Below are positions 1-4,800 of a stretch of 7,000 bases of DNA, piece after piece. Within the stretch, counting starts at the first letter, position 1; each line of letters starts with the position of its first letter. A program made the position numbers and the translations under genes. The notes beneath the pieces were generated by a model. The model saw only the letters and a program-made list of their open reading frames with translations. It did no database searches and was not told the DNA's origin. The DNA lies in contig CAYMLQ010000327.1 of the NCBI GenBank assembly GCA_964390795.1, positions 1 to 7,000 of the forward strand, read 5' to 3'. Source of the stretch: CAYMLQ01 sp964390795 (GTDB lineage Bacteria; Verrucomicrobiota; Kiritimatiellia; RFP12; UBA1067).

Positions 1-360
1 TATAGGCGCGGTCGCTTCCCGCCGCAAGTGCTGGCGGCGGGCGATCGCCGCGCCCACGAGCAGCCCCGCCCTATCCGCCGGCCCTCGCCCGGATTGTCTC
101 GGGTAGCCGGCTGGCGGGTCTGCCCTCGTGTCGCCGCGCCCACGGCCTCGGCTCCTGCCCCATGCGTCTAACATCCTGTGCCTGAACCGTCTAACTAACT
201 TCAACCGCCACCCGCACACGCCCGACAAGTCTCTCATTCCCCAGTACCAGAACGAGCGTTCTGTCAACCGTAAATGGTCATTCCGCTCTCTCCAGTCCGC
301 TCTCTCCAGCACAGCCTGAACTCTCCTTACAACGTTCCATCCTTTCATCCCCACGTCCAT
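1..360 (-). CDS. Possible overlapping hypothetical ORF, truncated by the left window edge
   Basis: From an ATG at 360 the minus strand stays open to position 1, about 120 codons, with no stop seen. I do not recognise the product. It is rich in Arg, Gly and Trp; the C-terminal visible part (about residues 80-120) is Arg/Ala-rich. The start overlaps the end of the upstream minus-strand gene by 83 bp, which is long for a normal gene pair. No strong ribosome binding site is visible: GAGG lies about 12 nt before the ATG, and a later ATG at 348 follows GTGGGG. Codons are less uniformly G/C-ending than in the clear genes. It may be the next gene of the same element, with its true start nearer 237 or 168, or simply a chance open frame in GC-rich DNA. 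If it is not coding, positions 1-277 contain nothing else I can support apart from a hairpin. Confidence 0.25.
   Translation of the reverse strand, partial: MDVGMKGWNVVRRVQAVLERADWRERNDHLRLTERSFWYWGMRDLSGVCGWRLKLVRRFRHRMLDAWGRSRGRGRGDTRADPPAGYPRQSGRGPADRAGLLVGAAIARRQHLRREATAPI
18..41. repeat. GC-rich inverted repeat (hairpin)
   Basis: CCCGCCGC at 18-25 and GCGGCGGG at 34-41 are perfect complements separated by an 8-nt loop. No T tract follows on either strand, so it does not look like an intrinsic terminator. A second, imperfect GC-rich fold occupies about 77-119 (CCCG/CGGG inner stem at about 92-108). Such folds may be chance in DNA this GC-rich. Confidence 0.35.
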
Positions 361-796
361 GCCATATCGGAACCTCGCAGACAAAGCCGCCGCAGACCGT
401 CTCGTCCGGACCGAACAGGCCGGCGAGCGCCTCATCGGCAGACACGCCCGTGTCCGTCGCGCCGTCGAAAAGCGGCGAGTCGCAGCGTTCGACCGCCGCG
501 TCCCGCTCGGCCTTGTCGCACGCGGGCCAGCGCACGGACGGGCGCCGCGAAGCAGGCTTCGGCGCGTCGAACCCGAAGGCCACCGCCGCGTCGATCTCCC
601 GGTCAGGCACGTCCCGGTGCGTCACCCACCGCCGGCATACGTCGCGCAGGAACCGTCCGCAGTTCTCCCGCGTACAGCACCCGCTCATTGCCATCCCCAT
701 CGCAACACGCGCCAGCCAAAGGTGCGTCTCGCCGGGACTGGGCGGCCGCTCCAGCAGCCGCACGAGATTCTTTGAAAAAGGCAACGCAATCGCCAT
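278..796 (-). CDS. Hypothetical protein with weak PriCT-like pattern, integrated-element gene
   Basis: The product is 172 residues. I chose the ATG at 796 because a strong site (GGAAGGGG, about 8 nt upstream) precedes it; an in-frame ATG at 838 lacks one. Residues 20-76 have a Gly-Glu-Thr-His opening, two amphipathic helices and a Val-Pro-Asp-Arg-Glu-Ile segment ending in a short helix. That layout resembles the primase C-terminal (PriCT) domains found in replication proteins of plasmids and integrated elements. Residues 119-137 (SADEALAGLF followed by a Val-Cys-Gly stretch) recall what follows that domain in primase/helicase-type element proteins. The tail (140-172) is Cys- and Arg-rich and has no recognisable fold, so the protein may be a truncated or frameshifted N-terminal piece of a longer one. 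It lies 113 bp downstream of the HTH gene on the same strand, the usual order of regulator then replication or accessory gene in such elements. The resemblance comes from pattern reading only. Confidence 0.5.
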   Translation of the reverse strand: MAIALPFSKNLVRLLERPPSPGETHLWLARVAMGMAMSGCCTRENCGRFLRDVCRRWVTHRDVPDREIDAAVAFGFDAPKPASRRPSVRWPACDKAERDAAVERCDSPLFDGATDTGVSADEALAGLFGPDETVCGGFVCEVPIWHGRGDERMERCKESSGCAGESGLERAE

Positions 797-909
797 GACC
801 CTTCCCCTTCCACCGTCTACCCGGATCACTCCGAACACTGTGCTTTACTGGAATGGATGTCGCCTGTCACAACCACTTGCTAACAGGCGCAGCACCATGT
901 AATTGACTG

Positions 910-1290
910 TCACTTCGAGGCCACGTTGCCGCTCCTGGGGAAACATGCAGCGGAGCCTCTTCCGGCACGGGCAACCCGGCGCTCCGCCTTCAGTTCCTCG
1001 GCCAGGGCCTTGAACTCCGGACTCTCCAGATAGGCCAGCACCTCGCCCACGCGGAACCGGGGCCGCCCTCCCAGCTCATGCTTCGGGACCCTGTACCGCC
1101 AAAGCGTCGGAACGCTGATCCCGACATTCCGCGCCAGTTCGCGCTGCGACACGAACGGTTCCGGGGAGGTTCGCTTCGCCGCGCCTTCCCCGCCGCCGTC
1201 CTCGCCGCGCAGGGTTCTCAGCGCGGCCGCCTTGCGGTCCGGCGTCGCCGCCAGCACCGCCGCCAACAGATCGTTCGTCAATTCGCCCAT
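910..1290 (-). CDS. Excisionase/AlpA-like helix-turn-helix DNA-binding protein
   Basis: The product is 126 residues. Residues 46-88 form a MerR/excisionase-type winged helix-turn-helix: a helix around Ser-Gln-Arg-Glu-Leu-Ala-Arg, a turn with Val-Gly-Ile-Ser, the recognition helix VPTLWRYR (the Ser/Val-xx-Thr-Leu-Trp-Arg pattern seen in this family), then Gly-Gly-Arg-Pro-Arg-Phe-Arg leading to VGEVLAYLES. Residues 27-44 are a low-complexity Gly/Glu linker, and the last 25 residues are basic and probably disordered. The start is supported by AGGAG, 9 nt before the ATG. Proteins of this class act as recombination directionality factors or small transcriptional regulators in prophages and genomic islands; which of these applies cannot be told here. 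The gene heads a minus-strand group with the PriCT-like protein. No integrase is visible in the window. Confidence 0.7.
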   Translation of the reverse strand: MGELTNDLLAAVLAATPDRKAAALRTLRGEDGGGEGAAKRTSPEPFVSQRELARNVGISVPTLWRYRVPKHELGGRPRFRVGEVLAYLESPEFKALAEELKAERRVARAGRGSAACFPRSGNVASK

Positions 1291-1307
1291 ACCTCACATC
1301 TCCTCAC

Positions 1308-1347
1308 ACGTTTCAAACGTTTTGTGCCGCGCTGACCAGACCAGCGC
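1308..1347 (-). promoter_or_regulatory. Two inverted repeats upstream of the HTH gene, candidate operator/leader structure
   Basis: Two perfect inverted repeats lie in the 60 bp before the HTH gene. ACGTTT-C-AAACGT (1308-1320) ends 18 bp from the start codon, just outside the ribosome binding site. GCGCTG and CAGCGC (1329-1334 and 1342-1347) flank a 7-nt loop. The first has the size and symmetry of an operator for a dimeric regulator, so autoregulation by the HTH protein is possible but is inference. A TATAGT hexamer (minus strand, 1363-1368) could be a -10 box, but I see no good -35 at the right distance. Confidence 0.4.
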
Positions 1348-1669
1348 ACACGTTGCCCTTACACTATAGGAAGTACGGGGCCAAAAACTCACATTCCCTC
1401 TCTCTATCCAATCCGTGCAACCAATTAGACATCAATGCGTTAAACCTCTTTGCCCCGCCGAATGGTCATCCGCATCGGACGATTCAGAAGAATCCGACAA
1501 TCTCGATGATACCGAACCTTCCGCCCACAAGAAGCTGCCCGGCCCAACGACATGGGACCGCGCCGTCCCCTCACTACACGCAATAAACCGACATTTCCAG
1601 CAGTTGCGGCACTCCGCACGACAAGACACCCAACGCGAAAGAACCACTGCGTTGCAGTGACCGACTTGA
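1348..1669. other. Gene-free stretch upstream of the HTH gene
   Basis: About 320 bp of lower GC than the flanks. Short open frames occur on both strands, but none has a ribosome binding site plus a recognisable product. The stretch probably holds the promoter of the minus-strand HTH gene at its left end. At its right end it should have held the N-terminal half of the MNT gene, yet I see no trace of the expected Gly-Ser...Asp-x-Asp nucleotidyltransferase motif, so that part appears to have been deleted or replaced. Confidence 0.5.
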
Positions 1670-1921
1670 GACACGTTTGACAGGCACATCAAGCACGTGT
1701 CGCTGCTGCTGGAGGACGTTCTCGGACGAAACGTGGATCTAGTCACACGGAAGTCCCTGATCCATTACATCGGACCGCACATTCTGAGGGAGTTGGAGCG
1801 TGTCGCCATCCCGTATGAGTATCTGCGCCACATGCGGGACGAGATTGATTACAGGTTCGTCTGGGATGTGGCGACAAACTAACTGCCCGGCCTAGGCGAG
1901 CAATTGCGCCAGTTGATTGTG
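1670..1921 (+). pseudogene. MNT-HepT (nucleotidyltransferase/HEPN) toxin-antitoxin remnant
   Basis: One reading frame carries pieces of two proteins normally encoded by adjacent genes. From 1670 it reads like the C-terminal half of a MNT-type minimal nucleotidyltransferase (antitoxin): DTFDRHIK, then LLLEDVLGRNVDLVTRKSL and IGPHILREL. From about 1811 it continues as the N-terminus of a HepT/DUF86 HEPN toxin (PYEYLRHMRDEID). At about 1847 it jumps to the HepT C-terminus (DYRFVWDVATN), meets a TAA at 1880, and continues as LPGLGEQLRQLI; the TAA sits where the family usually has Lys. In intact relatives about 65-70 residues, including the catalytic Arg-x4-6-His motif, lie between the two HepT pieces. 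The MNT catalytic motif is also absent and a TGA precedes 1670 in frame. A GTG at 1697 opens 61 codons, but a functional product is unlikely. The toxin would be an RNase or AMP-acceptor and the antitoxin an AMPylating enzyme; both are dead here. Assignment rests on remembered family consensus. Confidence 0.7.
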
Positions 1922-1952
1922 CCGGGCGGCTTTAGCCCTTGTAAAGGCACAA
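1917..1952. repeat. Palindromic repeat at the end of the HepT remnant
   Basis: TTGTGCC (1917-1923) and GGCACAA (1946-1952) are perfect complements. Inside them GGGC (1924-1927) and GCCC (1935-1938) can pair as a second stem. There is no T tract, so it is not an obvious terminator. It begins where HepT similarity ends, and GGCTTTAGCCC-type cores are common in small dispersed repeats of PVC genomes as far as I recall. Only one copy is in the window. Confidence 0.45.
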
Positions 1953-2261
1953 CCGGAACCATAACCCCCAGCGCGCTTGGCTCGACTTCGCTCACGCAGG
2001 CTCACCGCCGCCGTGAAATTGAGAAAACGCAACGCATGCCGCTGCTAAATTTCAAAAAGAAAACACGCCGATCTGCCCCAATTCGAAGCCTTTGGCGAAA
2101 TTTTCGCAGGAAAAATCATTTCAAAAATATTTTTCATGCCGTTCCCGCACGAACTCTTTGCCTCTTGTGAAAAAACTGTGGGTGCCCTTGTGGGTGCTGA
2201 TGTGGGTGCCCCCACCCCAGATTTTCACGCCTTTTCAGAGATGCTCAACCGAACAGGTCAT
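1953..2261. other. Gene-free stretch between the TA remnant and the tRNA terminator
   Basis: No convincing gene. The stretch is AT-richer than its flanks, especially 2040-2180. An open frame on the plus strand (1904-2170) has no recognisable product and would be the read-through of the HepT remnant. It contains a 12-bp tandem repeat at 2178-2213. Being next to the 3' end of a tRNA, it is where an integrase gene or attachment site would be expected, but no tyrosine recombinase motif (Arg...His-x-x-Arg...Tyr) was found in any frame. Confidence 0.5.
2178..2213. repeat. 12-bp tandem repeat, three copies
   Basis: GTGGGTGCC, GTGGGTGCT and GTGGGTGCC begin at 2178, 2190 and 2202, an exact 12-bp period. 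On the minus strand this would encode a 4-residue repeat: Ala-Pro-Thr-x in one frame, Thr-His-x-x in another. Both minus frames have stops close upstream (TGA near 2235-2245), so no gene survives. Four-residue repeats like these occur, from memory, in the C-terminal tails of some integrases, so this could be a scrap of one. Confidence 0.55.
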
Positions 2262-2312
2262 AAAAACTAAAAACCCCGCTTTCATTGGGGTTTTCCAATA
2301 AAAACGGGGTTT
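2262..2312 (-). terminator. Intrinsic terminator of tRNA-Asn
   Basis: On the minus strand AAACCCCG, TTTTT and ATTGG (2312-2295) pair with CCAAT, GAAAG and CGGGGTTT (2288-2271): an 18-bp stem with two G-U pairs and a 6-nt loop. TTAGTTTTTA (2270-2261) follows as the U tract. The hairpin begins 5 nt after the encoded CCA of the tRNA. The other side has no T run, so it should act only on the minus strand. Confidence 0.88.
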
Positions 2313-2317
2313 AAGAG

Positions 2318-2392
2318 TGGCTCCGGCGGCAGGATTCGAACCTGCGACCAATTGGTTAACAGCCAACTGCGCTACCACTGCGCTACGCCGGA
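2318..2392 (-). tRNA. tRNA-Asn(GTT)
   Basis: All arms fold. The acceptor TCCGGCG pairs with CGCCGGA. The D arm has GCGC/GCGC around a 7-nt loop. The anticodon stem GTTGG/CCAAT holds loop CTGTTAA with anticodon GTT (2358-2360). A 5-nt variable loop and T arm GCAGG-TTCGAAT-CCTGC follow. Discriminator G and an encoded CCA (2318-2320) end it; without CCA the gene is 2321-2392. It reads AAC/AAU codons. A sigma-70-type promoter and a strong terminator flank it, so it is transcribed alone. tRNA 3' ends are common integration sites; the DNA downstream (leftward) is gene-poor and element-like, consistent with such use, but no second copy of the 3' end is visible in the window. Confidence 0.96.
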
Positions 2393-2439
2393 ATAAATCA
2401 TCTGCGTCGCGTCCCTCTGATAGGAACAAAGTGGGTGTG

Positions 2440-2468
2440 AATTTACCGGATTGGCTGACGGTTGTCAA
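2440..2468 (-). promoter_or_regulatory. Sigma-70-type promoter for tRNA-Asn
   Basis: On the minus strand a perfect -35 TTGACA (2468-2463) is separated by exactly 17 bp from TAAATT (2445-2440; four of six matches to TATAAT). The predicted start near 2433 gives a leader of about 40 nt before the tRNA. It points away from the lpxL-like gene, whose own plus-strand promoter must lie in 2469-2616; I see no convincing one there, only AT-rich DNA such as AAAATATCAT. Confidence 0.8.
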
Positions 2469-2616
2469 TGCGCGAATCGACGTTTTTTCAGTTTTCGAAC
2501 CCTTCTCCGCACCCCGCACGTCACGAACTTTACACAGGGCCTTCAAGCCGAAAATATCATCCGAAAAATACAGACTCGAATTCGTCAGGAGTCTTTGATA
2601 CGTTTAGCGCCCTCTT

Positions 2617-3573
2617 ATGCGTTACCGCCGCCAGCATATCCTCGAATACGCCGTTTTGCGCGGGTTCGCCGCCCTCCTGAACCGACTGCCCTATCGCGCC
2701 GCGCTGGCCGTGGCATGGGTTCTGGCCGGCGTCACTTTTCATGTCGTCCGCTTCCGCAGGCATGAGACCTTCCGACGCATCCGCCAGGTTTTCGGCCCAG
2801 ATCTGCCCGGACGTGACGTTCGGCGCATCGCTTGGCGCTCGCTGCGCAACATGGCCTTCAACATGGTCGAGATGATGCGATCCCCCTCCATCGACACCGC
2901 GTGGATCGACCGCCACATGCCCGACTTCAAGAACCACATTTCCGCCGTCAAGGAACTGGTCGAGCGGCATGGCGGCGCGGTCTTCACCGTGCCGCACATG
3001 GGCAACTGGGACCTCGCGGGCTGGGCCTGCCACCGCTACGGCCTGCGCATGTTCAGCATCGCCGGCAAGCAGAAGAACCCGCTCGTCAACGACTGGATCA
3101 ACCGCCAGCGCGAGTCCGGCATGACCATCCTTGAGCGCGGCGGCGGCACGCTCAAACAGATCATCCGGCTCCTGCGCAGCGGCAACGTCCTCGCCATTCT
3201 TCCCGACGTGCGCATGCCGACCCCTGACCTCAAGTTCCCCTTTCTCGGCGGAACCGCAAACCTCGGCCGCGGCATGGCCCTCTTCGCCATCACCGCCAAG
3301 GTGCCGGTCATCCCAGCCATCTTCCGGCGCGAGGGCTGGACACGCCACGTCTTCGACCGTCTGCCCGCCATCCTTCCCGACCCTTCGCTGGACAAGGATG
3401 AGGATGCGCGGCGCATCACCGCCGCCGTAACCGCTCTGGTTGACGCCGCCATCCGCCAGTCCCCCGAGCAGTGGTTCTGGTACAACAAACGTTGGGTGCT
3501 CACCCCCCTCCACGAAGGACGGGCGACCGTCAGGCCGCCTTCACACGACTTGAAAGGAAACACACACACATGA
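2617..3573 (+). CDS. Lipid A biosynthesis acyltransferase (LpxL/HtrB family)
   Basis: The product is 318 residues, usual for the family (about 290-320). It should transfer a secondary acyl chain from acyl-ACP to a lipid A precursor at the inner face of the inner membrane. Residues 14-47 contain a hydrophobic segment ending in a basic patch, the N-terminal membrane anchor. The catalytic H-x4-D motif is present as HMGNWD (His127, Asp132). Further family marks are NPLVNDWINRQRESGM (154-169), ILPDVR (194-199) and PEQWFWYNKRW (283-293), a Trp/Phe-rich signature close to the C-terminus. The ATG at 2617 is the only reasonable start, because an in-frame TAG lies 10 bp upstream; it has no good ribosome binding site (AGGAG is about 25 nt away). 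The stop overlaps the dapL start as ATGA. The exact substrate (lipid A or another glycolipid) cannot be read from sequence, so I give no lpxL/lpxM/lpxP symbol. The N-terminal half is basic and Arg-rich. Confidence 0.9.
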   Translation: MRYRRQHILEYAVLRGFAALLNRLPYRAALAVAWVLAGVTFHVVRFRRHETFRRIRQVFGPDLPGRDVRRIAWRSLRNMAFNMVEMMRSPSIDTAWIDRHMPDFKNHISAVKELVERHGGAVFTVPHMGNWDLAGWACHRYGLRMFSIAGKQKNPLVNDWINRQRESGMTILERGGGTLKQIIRLLRSGNVLAILPDVRMPTPDLKFPFLGGTANLGRGMALFAITAKVPVIPAIFRREGWTRHVFDRLPAILPDPSLDKDEDARRITAAVTALVDAAIRQSPEQWFWYNKRWVLTPLHEGRATVRPPSHDLKGNTHT

Positions 3574-4793
3574 TCCGGATCAACGAGAACTACGCCAAGC
3601 TCCAGTCTTCTTACCTTTTCTCCGAAATCGCCAAGCGCGTCAAGGCCTACCAGGCGGAAAACCCCGATAAGCGGGTCATCCGTCTCGGCATCGGCGACGT
3701 CACCGAACCTTTGCCGCCCGCCTGCATCGAAGCGCTGCACAAGGCCGTGGACGAGATGGCGTCGCGCGCCACCTTCCGCGGCTACGGACCCGAGCAGGGC
3801 TACGACTTCCTGCGCGAGACCATCGCGCTCAACGACTTCCAGTCGCGCGGCGCGCCCATCGAGGCCGACGAGGTGTTCGTCAGCGACGGCGCCAAGTGCG
3901 ACACCGCCAACATCCAGGAACTCTTCGCCGACCGGCTGACTATCGCCATCCCCGACCCGGTCTACCCGGTCTACGTGGACACCAACGTCATGGCCGGACG
4001 CACCGGCACGAACACCAAGGGCCGCTACAAGGGCTTCGTCTACCTCGACTGCACCGAGGCCAACGGCTTTGTGCCCGAACTGCCCACCCAGCCCGTGGAC
4101 CTCATCTACCTCTGCTTCCCGAACAACCCGACCGGCGCGACCGCCACCCGCGAGCAGCTCGCCGCCTGGGTGCGCTACGCCAAGGAGAACAAGGCCCTGA
4201 TCCTTTTCGACGCCGCCTACGAGGCCTTCATCCGCGACCCTAAGCTGCCCCACAGCATCTACGAGATCGAGGGCGCCCGCGACGTGGCCATCGAATTCCG
4301 CAGCTACTCCAAGACCGCCGGCTTCACCGGCACGCGCTGCGCCTTCACCGTCGTTCCGAAGTCGCTCATGGGGTACACCAAGAAGGGCGAGTCCGTACCG
4401 CTGCACCCGATGTGGAACCGCCGCCACACCACCAAGTTCAACGGCGTCGCCTACCCGATCCAGCGCGCCGCCGAAGCCGTCTACTCGCCCGCAGGCAAGG
4501 CGCAGACCAAAGCCCTCATCGACTTCTACCTCGGCAACGCCGCGCTCATCCGCGCCACACTCGCAGACCTCGGCTTCTCGATCACCGGCGGCGACAACAG
4601 CCCTTACATCTGGGTCAACGTCGGCAAGGACTCCTGGAAGTTCTTCGACCGACTGCTCAAGCGCGCGCAGGTGGTCACCACCCCCGGCGCGGGCTTCGGC
4701 CGCTGCGGCGAGGGCTTTATCCGCATCAGCGCCTTCAACAGCCGCGAGAACGTTGAAGAGGCCATGAAGCGCCTGCGGAAAGTCCTGAAATAG
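3570..4793 (+). CDS. dapL: LL-diaminopimelate aminotransferase
   Basis: The product is 407 residues, typical for DapL (about 400-410). This PLP enzyme converts tetrahydrodipicolinate plus glutamate to LL-2,6-diaminopimelate and 2-oxoglutarate in one step, bypassing DapD, DapC and DapE, for lysine and peptidoglycan. It acts in the cytosol as a fold-type I homodimer. Key features are the N-terminal LGIGDVTEPLP (39-49), the FRGYGPEQGYDFLR region (69-82), CFPNNPTGA (182-190), DAAYEAFI (214-221), and the PLP lysine in SYSKTAGFTGTR (Lys248). The C-terminal arginine that binds the substrate carboxylate is in GFIRISAF (Arg385). The start at 3570 overlaps the acyltransferase stop by 4 bp (ATGA), with AAGGA about 11 nt upstream, so translational coupling is likely; an earlier in-frame GTG at 3471 lies inside the acyltransferase. 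DapL is found in Chlamydiae, Verrucomicrobia, Lentisphaerae, some deltaproteobacteria, cyanobacteria, some archaea and plants. Other class I/II aminotransferases are unlikely given these motifs. Confidence 0.95.
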   Translation: MIRINENYAKLQSSYLFSEIAKRVKAYQAENPDKRVIRLGIGDVTEPLPPACIEALHKAVDEMASRATFRGYGPEQGYDFLRETIALNDFQSRGAPIEADEVFVSDGAKCDTANIQELFADRLTIAIPDPVYPVYVDTNVMAGRTGTNTKGRYKGFVYLDCTEANGFVPELPTQPVDLIYLCFPNNPTGATATREQLAAWVRYAKENKALILFDAAYEAFIRDPKLPHSIYEIEGARDVAIEFRSYSKTAGFTGTRCAFTVVPKSLMGYTKKGESVPLHPMWNRRHTTKFNGVAYPIQRAAEAVYSPAGKAQTKALIDFYLGNAALIRATLADLGFSITGGDNSPYIWVNVGKDSWKFFDRLLKRAQVVTTPGAGFGRCGEGFIRISAFNSRENVEEAMKRLRKVLK

Positions 4794-4800
4794 CGGGTTC

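Noticed and set aside
128..902. Several plus-strand frames between 128 and 902
   Set aside because: They are opposite the better-supported minus-strand gene at 278-796, which has a strong ribosome binding site; their products are Arg/Pro-rich without family patterns.
2178..2213. Replication origin iterons
   Set aside because: Only three 12-bp copies, with no replication gene or DnaA-box cluster nearby.
2317..2598. Plus-strand frame whose product contains AGFEPATNWLTANCATTALR
   Set aside because: This is the classic false protein produced by translating a tRNA-Asn gene on the wrong strand.
2557..3513. 318-codon minus-strand frame opposite the acyltransferase gene
   Set aside because: Shadow of the lipid A-type acyltransferase; no known family pattern, and it begins within a real gene.
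3471..3569. GTG start 33 codons upstream for dapL
   Set aside because: It lies within the acyltransferase coding region, has no ribosome binding site, and the added residues do not resemble DapL. The ATG at 3570 gives the normal family length.
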